This document shows positions 45,034 to 55,999 of a stretch of 64,000 nt of DNA, piece by piece. The position numbers and the translations under genes are program-made. The notes beneath the pieces were generated by a model, which was not told where the DNA came from, searched no databases, and saw only the letters and a program-made list of their open reading frames with translations. Position 1 is the first letter of the stretch. Each line of letters starts with the position of its first letter. The DNA comes from Atherinomorus stipes (Eukaryota; Chordata; Actinopteri; Atheriniformes; Atherinidae), in contig JALJCO010003062.1 in assembly GCA_023101725.1 (NCBI GenBank), positions 372,001 to 436,000 on the forward strand. Direction: 5' to 3'.

Positions 45034-46461
45034 AGGCAGGGTAGGGGATCCTAGAAAAACGGTTCAAGCAAGTTAAATTTTAAAAGATACACACTCCAAA
45101 ACCGTGCCTCCAGGGCACAGGAGCGTGTGCGCCGACAAGTGAAAATCATCGATAACAGCTGAGTGGATAGCTCATTAGCCTAAACAGCTGAGGAACCACA
45201 TTGTGTGTTAACGGAATTATTCACCCACAGAATGATTTAACTTTATTTTCCACTTACCGTCATGGTAAGCAAGACTCTGGAGCACTTTTTAATATCTCAA
45301 ATGCAGCCGGCGATCAGGAAGGTTTCTTTTTTTTTCCCAAAACGTTCATATAATGGAGTTCGCTGGGACCCGAGCCAAAAAGATCCATAAGAGTGTATAA
45401 AAACTTGTCAATATTCCTCCATACTACTCGTCCAATGCAATCCAAGTGTCCTGAGTGGGTAGCATCCAGAATTTACTCGAAACGATGTCATTTAGTATAT
45501 TTTTAGAGCCTAAACAATACTACATGGCAAGACTAGCAAGCACGCCGATGCACGTTCATGAAACTAAGGAAGCCACGTCAGACGAGATCGCACATCTCTT
45601 TTTCTTTCTTTCTTTGTTTTAAATCAATATCCAACCCCTCCTATGTTTGTCCTGGTTTGTCTAGAGCTCTGGCGCTCTTACAACAATGTAAACAGCTAAT
45701 TTCTTTTTCTACGCTTGCATTATTGGCAGAGTAGGCTCTAAACACTGAGGCTTCTGTGGTGTCAGGAACGTGCTTCGGCGCGCTTGCAGGAAAAAGGATA
45801 AAGGACTGTTTAGGCTCTAAAAATGTAAAAATGTTATGGATCTTTTTGGCTCGGGTCCCAGCAAACTCCATTATATGAAAGTTTGGGGAAAAAGAGAAGC
45901 CTTCCTGATCGCCGGCTGCATTTGAGATATTAAAAAAGTGTTCCAGAGTCTTGCTCACCATGACAGTAAGTGGAAAATAAAGTTAAATCATTCTGTGGGT
46001 GAACTATTCCTTTAAGTGTTAATTTGCCCACCTCCAACTCCTTCTGCAGTCTGAAACATCCACATTGCAAACGTCAGCACCTCCATGACTTGATCCACAT
46101 CTGTTTTTTTTTTCTTTTCGGTGCATTTTAAGAGCAAACGACTTCTCACATAGCGTAACGGCAGCGAGCATTCACAATGAGTTACGAGCGAGCAAGTGAG
46201 CGAGTGAGCGAGCATGCGTGCGGTGCGATGGGGGTTGGAGAGACAAGCAGCCTTGGAGTTTGATAGACATATCATCAATCAATAAGCACAGGCCATTCAA
46301 AACAATTGGATGGAGTTTTTTAGGTCCTGTCCGTTCCACAGGTGACTTAAGTTTTAAATCTTTAGTCAGAGGATTTAATTAATTGTCTGCAATTGGGGTG
46401 TGAAGGAGATTTTAGGCAATATAGTAAAAAATGCTCCTGGAAAACATCATCCACCCTGCCT
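45034..46461. mobile_element. TTAA element, family K3, with nested K1 MITE
   Basis: TTAA at 45030-45033 and 46462-46465. Ends AGGCAGGGTAGGGGATCC and CATCATCCACCCTGCCT. Paralogous to 52511-54220, sharing GAGTTTGATAGACATATCAT and TCCTGGAAAACATCATCCA. Contains the K1 MITE at 45212-46011. No transposase. Confidence 0.85.
45212..46011. mobile_element. K1-family TTAA MITE nested in K3
   Basis: TTAA at 45208-45211 and 46012-46015. Ends CGGAATTATTCACCCACAGA and TCTGTGGGTGAACTATTCCT. Long arms as in 1290-2082. This is the third layer of nesting at this site (foldback, K3, K1). Confidence 0.85.
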
Positions 46462-46548
46462 TTAATCATTTTTTCCAGAAATGAAAGACAGGAAGCAAAA
46501 GTACTGGTTGAAGTTCAGGAAGTAGTAGTTTTGTGCATATAGCCCATT

Positions 46549-48534
46549 ATGGAGTTATATTCTTGCATTTGAGGGAATGGTTGTGGTGCGTGTGCAAGAT
46601 AATCTTTATAATCAGGAGTCTTGCTTGTGGACTTCATTGCATGCTCTGACTTGTAGAAAAAATAAAATCTTTGTGGGCTCGGTGGATGAACTGGTCTAAA
46701 AGAGACATGCGGATATTGCTGGCAGCTTCCGGGTATAAATATCTGACACAGTATTAATGTAATTCAATAATAGCTGAAATATGTACAGGTGTAAATTAGA
46801 CATAAAAGCAGTGGCAGAACTTTTCTCTGTTGGGATAAACTGTGTAGAAAGCAGCGTGTGCTCAGCAAGCCCTCCGTGGATAAAGAAAATGTGCTGCAGG
46901 CACAGAGTTTATCACAGACAACAATGCGACACGTTCAAGTTTAATTTGTGGCTTTGACCTCCAGGGAATAAGCAGCTGAACGCAGATTACAGCTTCAGCT
47001 GGAAGTGCAGGAGTCAGGCTTTTTTTTTAAAACAAATTGCTGACAACCAGCTCGGCCAAATGCTGCGGATAAAGACAAGAAGCATGAGGATGCAGACACA
47101 AGTGAAAGCACCAGAGAGGGAAGAAAAAGTGCAGCATTGCACATTACTGTTAAACGTCATTTTACATTTTTATTGGTCAAAAACTTTTGTTTTACAGCAC
47201 ATTAATGCACTCCATGCACTTAAGATCACCTGAATGTTTAAGCTTTTAAAGAAATAAATATACTCTGATTAATTCAAACAAAAATGGTCTTAAATATAAC
47301 ACTGCTTGTCACTGTATATCTTCAGCCAGATGAGTTGCCACAGAGAATTTGATCTGCATAGTTTTTTAAGTAAATTATAAATCACCACAAAGAAAGTTTG
47401 TGCCAGTTCTGTTGTTTGATTTAAACAAAGGAGAATGCCAGACTATTTAAATTACACAACCTCTTTACACATTCAATATCCAGACACTAGAGAAAGTTTC
47501 ATTTACTTTCTGTTAACATCACCATTGAGTCAGAATAAAATCTAATAATCTTTTAAAGATTTGTTATGCACTAGTTTCAAATTAGATTAGTGCTTCTTAT
47601 CAAATGGTGAGAATGGGTCACTATCAGTCTAAACAGCAGCATGTTATCATGCTGATGATGTTATTTAGCCTAAAGCACTGCTGTTAATAAACAGAGCCTC
47701 ACTCAGCCAAACTAATGACTCATTGCAGGCTTAATGATGATTAACTGACTATTGTCATTGTTGTATTTTCATGTTCTGGAAGATTTAATCATTCACTCTT
47801 TAGGGGTTAAAATGATTTAATGATTCTTTTTTTCCATTTATAAATGAAGAAAAGAAATGTGTTTTGCAAATGTTTATGTCCAAAGTTTGATTGTGTATTT
47901 CTATGCATGCATGATTTTCTATGCATTAACTCACAGGACAATAGTACTCGTTCGTTCGCTCATTCTACTTAAAATGTTGGTGAAATTATGGAGTTTTGCT
48001 GCAGATAACGCCTTATAGAGAGGCCCATTCATTTTGCCCTGATTTCCCCCATTATATGGATATCCAAAGATCTATGACTAATGTAAATATTGTCCAAAGG
48101 AGTCAGAGTGATACAGAAATTTTACTGGTGAGTAGATGCATGTATGAATTACTAGAAATCAGGTTCAAGTTGAAAAAAAAAATATCCTTTAACTGCTGTC
48201 TGCTGTTAGTTAATGTCTTTGACCCTTCATCACCAGACGCAAATTCTAAAGAAATAATTTACTGGGCAACTTCACAGTGTTTAGAAAGTGGAACCAAACC
48301 TGACATTTTATGCATCAACACAGTGAAGAAGACAAAAGGGACAGAAGCAAGGGATAATGCCCAAAGAGGTGTCCATTGCCCATTGTCCATTGAAGACGGT
48401 TGCTTCCGCAAAATCCATTAATTTCTGATACTGGACACCTCGTCGGGCATTATCCTGCTTATAATTCATATGTCAGTGTTGCTTTTTACCATTAAAATTG
48501 TAAGTTTTTCACAAGAAACAGCTGAGTGAACTAT
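46549..48534. other. Intergenic stretch with no supported gene
   Basis: A 141-codon frame at 47996-48421 has no motif, no splice context and a composition like its surroundings, so I do not call it. A hairpin repeat lies at 48352-48455. Confidence 0.45.
48352..48455. repeat. Inverted repeat with 23-base arms
   Basis: GGATAATGCCCAAAGAGGTGTCC against GGACACCTCGTCGGGCATTATCC (mismatches only at the centre of the arm), separated by 58 bases containing two tandem CCATTG(C/T)CCATTG units. It looks like a small foldback MITE, but target duplications are not evident. Confidence 0.6.
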
Positions 48535-49045
48535 TTAAAGGTAGAGTCCGGAGTTTCCTCCCTATTTCTGTTTGTAAACACTATTCAAACTGAGAGCCCC
48601 CATTATGTGGCCATTAGCCTGGGGCTAATGGCCACATCGCTCTTCAGCCCAACCCTCTCCTTCAAAGCTCCGAAGCAGGTGAAAGCCAAATATTGACCCT
48701 GGTTTTTGAGCTCTTTTGACACACAGCACTTCTATTCTTTGCTGCATCTGCTGTTTTCTTTTCTTTTTTTTTTTGTGAGAATTTGAGCGACTGGTTTCTG
48801 GTACAGTCGATGAGTTTATCCCCACACAGCACCATGCCCTCAGCTGTCATTGGCTGGAGACAAATACACAAACCACCCAGAAATGTCCCTAACACACCAA
48901 AACAAAGGGAAAAAGCGAAACAGACAGACAAGGGGGAGAGGGAATTGCAAACAAAGTCACCGCCAAACGAGAGTAGAGGCTCAAAGGTGCGGATTGAGAT
49001 GGATGTAACTTGCACAAGTCTAGTGTTTATTTGTCAGGGGGTGTC
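48535..49045 (+). repeat. Interspersed repeat R3, copy 2
   Basis: Starts TTAAAGGTAGAGTCCGGAG, so it may be the left end of yet another TTAA element. It continues CCTCTCCTTCAAAGCTCCGA, GATTGAGATGGATGTAACTT and TGCACAAGTCTAGTGTTTAT, matching 40866-41290. It ends shortly before the truncated gypsy element. Confidence 0.7.
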
Positions 49046-49130
49046 GTTGCGTAGCCTTCTGGTAGCTAATCAGAAGTGCATGATCATCAGCATATGTAAG
49101 AGAATCTTAATGATGTCTTAATAAGTCGGA

Positions 49131-50999
49131 GTTGAACACAATGTGTTGGATTATGTCAGTCGTTTTAAAGAGCGTCTCTTTCATGCTTGTCAGTTGGCCA
49201 AGGAGAACCTGGCCAAGGCTCAGTCTAAAATGAAAGCCCATTTTGACAAGAAATCAGTTTTCCGAGATTTCACTCCAGGTGAAAAAGTTTTAGTGTTGCT
49301 TCCTTTGATCGGCTCTAGTCTGCATGCGCGATTTTCTGGTCCATATGAAGTGGACAGAAAAATAAATGAAACAAACTTTGTGATTAAAACTCCCGACCGT
49401 AAGAGGAAGGTGAGAGTTTGCCATGTTAACATGCTGAAGCGTTATGTTTCCAGAGAAGGCGCTGTTCACGATATAAACACCCCTGTTGCCCCCGTTTGTG
49501 TATGTTCTCCAGCTCCATATCATCTTGTAGAAGATGATCTGCGAGAGAATAGCGGTTGCATGCCTGTGGCTCGTTTAGGGAATTCTGAAGTGCTGGGAAG
49601 TTTGGAATCTTTCCTGGCGTATTTATCACAGCCTGCCCGAAAGGATATCATTGACCTGATTGAAACTAACTTATTGCTTTTTTCTGATAATCCCAGCCAA
49701 ACTTCAGTACTTTACCATGATATTGATGTCACGGTTGATAAGCCCATCAAGCAACATGCGTATCGAGTAAATCCAACAAAGCGGGTTTTAATGCAACAGG
49801 AGGCCGCGTATCTCGTTGAACATGGCTTGGCTGTGCCCAGTAACAGTGCGTGGAGTTCACCCTGTATTTTAGTTCCTAAGCCAGATGACACGTCTCGTTT
49901 TTGCACTGATTACAGGAAGGTTAATGCAGTCACCAAGCCTGATTCTTTTCCACTTCCCAGAATGGAGGACTGTATTGATCGTGTTGGCTCAGCGAAATTC
50001 GTTACTAAGCTAGACCTGTTAAAAGGTTACTGGCAAGTCCCGTTAACACCTAGAGCATCTGAAATTTCTGCTTTTGTAACTCCTGACAGTTTCCTCCAAT
50101 ATACCGTAATGCCTTTTGGGTTGCGAAATGCACCCGCAACATTTCAACGTTTAATGCAGAAGGTATTGTTTGGAGTGAAACATTGTGAGGCATATTTGGA
50201 TGACGTAGTTATTTATTCTGCTACCTGGTCAGAACATTTGGAAACGCTCTCGTTAGTGTTTAGTCGTTTCCGTGATGCTTCTCTCACATTAAATCTTTCG
50301 AAATGTGAGTTCGGGAAGGCTACCATCACTTATCTCGGGAAGCAGGTTGGACAGGGACGCGTGTGTCCCATAGCTGCGAAAGTACAGGCGATAATTGATT
50401 TTCCTGTCCCGCAGACAAAAAAAGACCTGCGTCGCTTTTTGGGGATGTGTGGTTTTTATCGTGGGTTTTGCAGAAATTTTTCCGATGTGGTTAGTCCTCT
50501 TACTGCACTTGTTAGTCCTCTGAAGCGTTTCACTTGGTCTTCAGCTTGTCAAGCTGCGTTCGAGTCTGCAAAAGCGCTGTTGTGCAGTGCACCAGTGCTG
50601 GCTGCGCCGAAGTTTGACCGCCCTTTTAAACTCGAGGTTGATGCCAGTTTGTGTGGTGCAGGGGCCGTTCTTTTGCAGGAGGACGATCAAGGTATAGATC
50701 ATCCTGTCTGTTACTTTTCAAAAAAATTTAACAGGCATCAGGTTCATTACAGCACCATTGAAAAAGAAGCTCTTGCGTTACTGTTTGCTTTACAGAACTT
50801 TGAAGTTTATGTCGGTTCAAGTGCTGAGCCTGTTCAAGTGTATACAGATCATAACCCACTTGTCTTCCTTTCCCAAATGCGCAATTCCAACCACCGATTG
50901 ATGCGCTGGTCTTTGTTGCTGCAAGATTTTAACTTGCAGATTAACTACAAAAAGGGTAAGGATAATGTCTTGGCCGACGCTTTGTCTAGGGCTCTGTAA
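49131..50999 (+). CDS. Ty3/gypsy (Gmr1-type) pol, integrase end then RT-RNase H
   Basis: One open frame of about 620 codons. Residues 1-100 are the C-terminal part of an integrase, with KMKAHFDKKSV..FTPGEKVLVLLP and a GPY/F module (FSGPYEV near 64-70, CHVNMLKRY near 93-101). After a linker, reverse transcriptase follows (about 200-390) with FCTDYRKVNAVT, LDLLKGYWQVP (first Asp), and the catalytic YLDD at 351-354. Then RNase H follows (about 495-615) with EVDASLCGAG, STIEKEAL, YTDHNPL and ADALSR. All catalytic Asp/Glu positions of RT and RNase H are present. Integrase before RT is the reverse of normal Ty3/gypsy order and matches the deuterostome Gmr1 group. There is no ATG at the frame start. 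An in-frame TAA lies at about 49119, so the 5' part (gag, protease, integrase core) is missing. Confidence 0.9.
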   Translation, partial: VEHNVLDYVSRFKERLFHACQLAKENLAKAQSKMKAHFDKKSVFRDFTPGEKVLVLLPLIGSSLHARFSGPYEVDRKINETNFVIKTPDRKRKVRVCHVNMLKRYVSREGAVHDINTPVAPVCVCSPAPYHLVEDDLRENSGCMPVARLGNSEVLGSLESFLAYLSQPARKDIIDLIETNLLLFSDNPSQTSVLYHDIDVTVDKPIKQHAYRVNPTKRVLMQQEAAYLVEHGLAVPSNSAWSSPCILVPKPDDTSRFCTDYRKVNAVTKPDSFPLPRMEDCIDRVGSAKFVTKLDLLKGYWQVPLTPRASEISAFVTPDSFLQYTVMPFGLRNAPATFQRLMQKVLFGVKHCEAYLDDVVIYSATWSEHLETLSLVFSRFRDASLTLNLSKCEFGKATITYLGKQVGQGRVCPIAAKVQAIIDFPVPQTKKDLRRFLGMCGFYRGFCRNFSDVVSPLTALVSPLKRFTWSSACQAAFESAKALLCSAPVLAAPKFDRPFKLEVDASLCGAGAVLLQEDDQGIDHPVCYFSKKFNRHQVHYSTIEKEALALLFALQNFEVYVGSSAEPVQVYTDHNPLVFLSQMRNSNHRLMRWSLLLQDFNLQINYKKGKDNVLADALSRAL

Positions 51000-51042
51000 C
51001 TTTCTCATTTGAATTAAACATTTAGGGGGATGTTTAATTCTT

Positions 51043-51053
51043 GGGAAAGGGGG
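51043..51053 (+). other. Polypurine tract of the gypsy element
   Basis: GGGAAAGGGGG immediately before the LTR start TGTTACG, the usual primer site for plus-strand DNA synthesis. It lies 44 bases after the pol stop, so there is no additional gene between pol and the LTR. Confidence 0.85.
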
Positions 51054-51603
51054 TGTTACGACTGGAGTCGCAAGGGTTCTGATTATGCAAATTTGAGTGT
51101 GCAGGTGCTTGTCGGTGATTGGACGTTGGAGGTCGGCGCGTCGACGGATTGGTGGCCTGATTGGCGGCGAATCCATAAAAGAGGCTGCAGCGGGTCAAGT
51201 CGCCATCCATTCTCAGCTCACCCCAACCCAGCCACATCCTGCTGTTATGTGAACCATGTTTGTATGTTAGTGAGGAGTTTGTAGGAGTGAACTGCCGTTT
51301 ATTTTATTCTGTTTTCTCCTGTTTATTTTAGTTAGGGAGGTAAGTCTTTGTCATTTGGTTTCATTTGTTTTCGGACAGGTAAGTTTTGGTAAACAAGGTA
51401 GTTTTGTTTTGTTTGTTGTTTTCGGCATTAGTTCACTCTGACGATAACCACTCCTCTACAGTTGTTACCCACTCAAGAAAAGCCATGCTTTTAATAATAA
51501 AAATCACATAAAATGCTGAAAACTGTGTGCTGTGGCTGCTTGAGGTCTGACGAGGATGGATCTTTCATGGTGCGATCTGGCCACCCCTAGACGGGTCGTA
51601 ACA
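51054..51603 (+). repeat. 3' LTR of the gypsy element, 550 bp
   Basis: Begins TGTTACGACTGGAGTCG and ends GACGGGTCGTAACA, with the 9-base inverted ends TGTTACGAC/GTCGTAACA. A TATA-like CATAAAAG at 51174 and AATAAA at 51496 are placed as expected for U3/R. No 5' LTR is found in the window, consistent with 5' truncation of the element. Confidence 0.85.
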
Positions 51604-51957
51604 ACAATCCTGTCATACGGCTCTCAGCAGCATGGTGTTTTAAAACAGGCAATCAGCAGGCCACCTTGCTAACTCAGAGCGAGGCAGGAAGTGTCGCTTA
51701 AGGTTACACGTTTATTTACAATATAACTTGTCATAAACGACGAGGTAACTGTCTTATCAGACTCCGCTCGTTGTCCCGGCGGTCCTAAAGCCGTGATCTC
51801 AGTTGTCTGGCGCTCCGAGCGTGCCTCCCTGTTTTTTCCTCTCTTCCTCCTCCCTGCTCTTTTAAGCCCCCTCTAAAAGTCCACCCCTTCTCCAACCTTC
51901 CTACTGGTTTTTAGTCCTTTTTTTTTCTTTTGATATACTGTTAAGATCCCCAAGAAG
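51604..51957. other. Spacer, possibly part of an antisense LTR
   Basis: Read on the minus strand, a GC-rich stretch with GGGGGCTTAAAAGAGCAGGG resembles a core promoter, but no LTR ends could be found. No gene. Confidence 0.25.
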
Positions 51958-52167
51958 AAATTAGGGCTCTGCATTTTACCCATCTCTGTACAGTAGTACC
52001 AAAGAGCAGTGGGCTGCTACTTAAAGCGCCCGGGGAGCAGTTGGTGGGGTTAAGGACCTTGCTCAGGGGTCCACAGTGGTTCACCTAGGGGTGCTGTCGG
52101 GGTCTCGAACCCTGGTCCTCCGCGCCAAAGCTCACGATGCTACCACTAGGCTCCTGTCATCCCTGCG
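51958..52167 (-). repeat. SINE S2, best copy
   Basis: On the minus strand: GCCTAGTGGTAGCATCGTGA (A-box region) and AGGGTTCGAGACCCCGACAG, whose GGTTCGAGACC fits the B-box consensus exactly. Then CCTTAACCCCACCAACTGCT and CAGAGATGGGTAAAATGCAG. This establishes S2 as tRNA-derived. Confidence 0.85.
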
Positions 52168-52510
52168 CTGAGAAATGCCCTGAATGAACTACAAAGTGAT
52201 TTGATTCGAATCAAAAGAGCTTTGTGAATGCGCCCTACATAAGGTTATAGTCAACTAAGGTGTAGCCAATCAAAATAAAGTCAACTTGGGTGCGGTAATG
52301 ATATGCAGCTTTACCCGGAGACCAACTCTTTTACTGAGGGATGGAAGTCTAGTGTGCCAAAACAATCCCCTGCTGTAAAAAGTATTTACATATGCATTAA
52401 TGTCAACTACATGAACCAGTTTTTACTGCTATGTCATCACTCCTTTAAAGAAACAATATTAACTCATATTTTGTCTACTGATAAATGAACTGTGAAATAA
52501 AGTATGTTAA

Positions 52511-54220
52511 AGGCAGAGTAGGCCATCCTGGAAAAAAAGTTTGAGCAAGCTACATTAAAAAAAAAAAAAAAAAAAACACCCGCTAGAGGGAGAGACAAAC
52601 AGCAGTTGAGTTTGATGGGCATATCATCATTCACTCATTAAGAATGGGCCGTTCAAGACGATTGGATGGGTTTTTTCAGTCCTGTCCATTCTACAGGTGA
52701 CTACATTTTTTTATTTTTTTGTCAGAGCATTTAATTGATTGGCTACAATCATGGTGTGAAGAAGATTTTAAAGGAGCTGTATCATGCTTTTCAAATGTTC
52801 CAAAAGTCAAATATAGGCATTTATAAGCTAGATATGTTCCCATCGTTACTATAGAAACTAATTTGGTGTTAAATATTAGTTTTTCGATGCATCTAATGTC
52901 CAACACGGAAGTAAGATGGCTGACTGTACTGAACCGCGGAGCTCTCGACCAATAGCAGCATGTTTTACGCCCATTTCATGACGTCGCCCCGGAAGAGACA
53001 CTTATTCTGAAGGGTCACAGAATTGTCTGTAGCACCGGCACCGGCAGCTCTCATGTGGATGTTAGTTGTAAACATTGATGGATAATTACTCCGATCGACG
53101 GGATAAAACAGACCAGCCTGTTATGGTGCTGTATGCGCTCGACCCAGAGTCTGATATGGAGTTTGAAGTATACGCAGTACCACAGAAGTACCACAGAGAC
53201 CCCTGACAAGCAAGTAATTTAGCGAACAAATCATAGGCTAACAGTTAGCGCTGAGCTAAGCAGCACTCACATGGATCTTGTAAACATTGATGGATAATCG
53301 GACTCCGATCAACGGGATCAAACGGAGCAGCCTGTTATGGAGCTGTATGCGCTCGACCCAGAGTCTGATATGGAGTTTGAAGTACACGCAGTACCACAGA
53401 AGTACCACAGAGACCCCTGACAAGTAAGTAAATTAGCGAACAAATCATAGCCTAACAGTTAGCATAGAGCTGAGAGATGTATTGACTCACCAGTGTTGTT
53501 GTCTGTCCATGCGCGTTTTTATAGTAGGAACTGCGTCAGGTTTCAGAAGTTATCCCAGAGAAAAAAAACACTTTACTGCCCGAGATTCATGAAGTTGTCA
53601 GGAGTGAAGTTCACACACAAAGTTGAGTTTTTTTCCCTGCTCCTGAAGTTAAAATCCAACCACTTCTGGCAAGTCGATTCATCCAGGACAACAAATAAAC
53701 TCCCACGCCGAACATAACCACGCTGAACGTAACTGCATATTCCCTAACTTGCTGTCCTCTAGAGCTTAAAAGAAAAAAAAAGAAAAAAAAAGGAAGAAAA
53801 TTCTCCTGAACTCTGGAGCAAACGTCTGTTAGCTGATGGCTGTTTGTCTCTGAGGAAATCTTCCTGCAGGTGTTAGTTTCTTCCTCAGAGAGTGTGTATA
53901 GGATTCTCTGAGTTTCTGTTCAACAGAGGGCGTCTTGCTACGATACTGAGCGTGCGCATTTGGACTTTCGTGATTGGTGCCACGTTCATACGTAACGGGT
54001 GGGTAGTCGGCCGTTTGCAGGGAGGTAGCGCTTGGTTTAAATATTCATGTAGATTACTCAAATATGCATGAATGAAGAAAAATAACGATTTAAATCATTT
54101 CTTGATGAGGAAATAACACACTGACATGCTGAAAAGCTCTTAAAAGTCCACTTTTCATGATAGGGCTCCTTTAAGCAACATGGCAAAAAATTCTCCTGGA
54201 AAACATCATCCATCCCTCCT
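52511..54220. mobile_element. TTAA element, family K3, with nested K2
   Basis: TTAA at 52507-52510 and 54221-54224. Ends AGGCAGAGTAGGCCATCC and CATCATCCATCCCTCCT. Pairs with 45034-46461. A poly(A)-like run (52555-52576) lies near the left end. The K2 element at 52772-54170 is inserted in its right half. The K3 paralogue at 46411 reads GAGATTTTAGGCAATATAG there, the empty-site equivalent. Confidence 0.85.
52772..54170. mobile_element. TTAA element, family K2, with internal tandem duplication
   Basis: TTAA at 52768-52771 and 54171-54174. Ends AGGAGCTGTATCATGC and CATGATAGGGCTCCT. Matches 4939-6694, but lacks the Harbinger MITE. It has about 215 bases in tandem (GTAAACATTGATGGATAAT at 53069 and again at 53281), each with GTTATGG(T/A)GCTGTATGCGCT and AGTACCACAGAAGTACCACA. 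The duplication explains its greater length. Confidence 0.85.
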
Positions 54221-54224
54221 TTAA

Positions 54225-55999
54225 TGTATGTTCAAAGTTTCTGCTGCTATGGTTACCAAGTAGCATTTTAACCAGCAAAATAATTTAGAACGATCAGGCT
54301 ATTCGACTAGAATTTCTTTTCTAGGTGTCCTATAACACTCTTTAACTGTCACCATGCAGCCAATCAGAATAGAGTTTTCACTCAGACCATGTTATAAACA
54401 ATAGAAACAGACACTTTGTGGAATATACAGTTAACAGCATTCTGGAGGATTGTCCAATCAGCAGATTACCTTGTAGGCACGCTCCTCTCCTCTCCTTTAA
54501 ATAACAAAAACGCCTTTATTTCTATGGTAGTAATAGTGACCTCAAAAAACACCAACCTGTTTCAGCCTATTGGCCTTCCTCTAGGAGTCTTTTTGCACTA
54601 CATTTATTGTAAAGAAACCCATGTAAAGACTCTTCAGTGTGTTTACTTAAAAAAAACAACAACACAGATTTACAAGCCATTTGCTGTACCTGTTGCCCTC
54701 AGCTGTAATGAGACAGACAAGATGTTGCAATTAATCTCGTGTTTTTTCTACTGAAATATTTCAAACAGTCAAGGTGACTAAAAACAGTGATGGATCGTTT
54801 GCTGAGGCAGGAGTGATGGCTCGTTTTCCGATGATAAACTGAATTTCTCTCTGTGACTAATGGACCAATCAGAGCCGTAACGCATCACAGCAGAGGAGGA
54901 GGAAACAGACCAGAAATAGTGGAGGCAAATTTAGAAGCTGCGTCAATGTGAGAAAGTTAAGTTGATAACAGGGTTTCAGCGCAGATCGTGGGGTCTTCTC
55001 TGTCTCTTCTCTGGCGAAGCCCACCAATTGCTGTCACTACCCAGAATTCCTGTGAAAAGAAGTGCAATGTTTAAAATGTAAATGACAGAATCTGCTGTGA
55101 AGCTCCTGGACTGAGATTAAATCTATATGTTTCAGCTTAAGTGTGAATGCCTTGTGGTGATTTTTACTGCTGCAGGAGGGTGGACAAAAGAGAGGATTAA
55201 AAGGAAGGAGAGAAGAGATAAAGGGCAGTGGAGGAGCCGAAAAAGAAAAGGAAAGGACAAATCAGAAGTGGAGAAAAGAAGATGCTGTAGGGGGAATGCA
55301 AAGAAGTGTGAATAAAGGAAGATAAGTCGGAAATGTGAGGAGGGTGAATCAACTTGCCAAAGGAAAGACAGAACACGGTGTGTGAGCTTTCTATGGTGAC
55401 AAATGAAATGTGAAACCAAAAGCATAGCTTGTACATTTGTGATGTAAAGGATGTGGTGTTGTGGTTTAAATTAGTTTTTTTTCCCCTCAAAGTAGTTAAA
55501 TTAAATCTGTAGATTTCTAATCTCTAATCAAGTTTTTCCTTTCTTCAGTTTCAGTCCTGATCAAATTCATAGAATTACACTTGATTGTTCCGTTTCTCTG
55601 GCAGGGACTTGTCAATGATATAGCCCTCTGGGGTTTGATGAAATTTGTATTTGCTTAATTATTTTTCATCATGATCACCACTGCAGACGAATAGATCACA
55701 ATTGCTGGAACTAGCTACCTTCAACTACCTATCAGCTTGAACTCTACCCATTTCTTTGAATGATGCTCAGCGCCATTTATTTTTAAGTCTGCTATTCATA
55801 AGGATGGCGTCTCCTGGCCAAGCCCGGATTAAGGGTGCAGGGGCCCCTGGGCAGCAAGTCTTGAAGGGCCCCTCCAATCACAACCAAAAGGACATTGTAT
55901 ATAATGTCCATCATTCAGATTTCCACACCACGTTACTGTAAAACAAAATTTCTCAGCTGTCTTCCTCCTCTCTCTCCCCCCCCCTTCTTTCTTTGTCTT
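54225..55999. other. Intergenic stretch with no supported gene
   Basis: Purine-rich + strand around 55170-55320 (GAGAAGAGATAAAGGGCAGT) produces long complementary frames that are not credible genes. No element ends found. Confidence 0.45.

Larger units (their letters stand above)
44904..46548. mobile_element. Foldback element F, diverged copy split by nested elements
   Basis: Left arm AATGGTCTGTATGACTCC with CACTACTTCCTGAACTTCAA, right arm GAAGTTCAGGAAGTAGTAG with GTGCATATAGCCCATT. It corresponds to 23512-23728. Its centre (CACACCTGGG then TTAATCATTTTTTCC) is opened by a 1428-bp TTAA element. The intact copy reads CACACCTGGAGTAATCAG there, the equivalent of the empty site. Confidence 0.85.

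Noticed and set aside
47996..48421. 141-codon + strand frame
   Set aside because: No recognisable domain, no splice context, composition like the surrounding DNA; AT-rich DNA of this size gives such frames by chance.
51604..51957. Antisense LTR after the gypsy element
   Set aside because: Only a TATA-like phrase was seen; no TG...CA ends, target duplication or second copy.
55132..55490. Overlapping 97-codon minus-strand frames
   Set aside because: They arise from a purine-rich + strand tract; low complexity, no motif.
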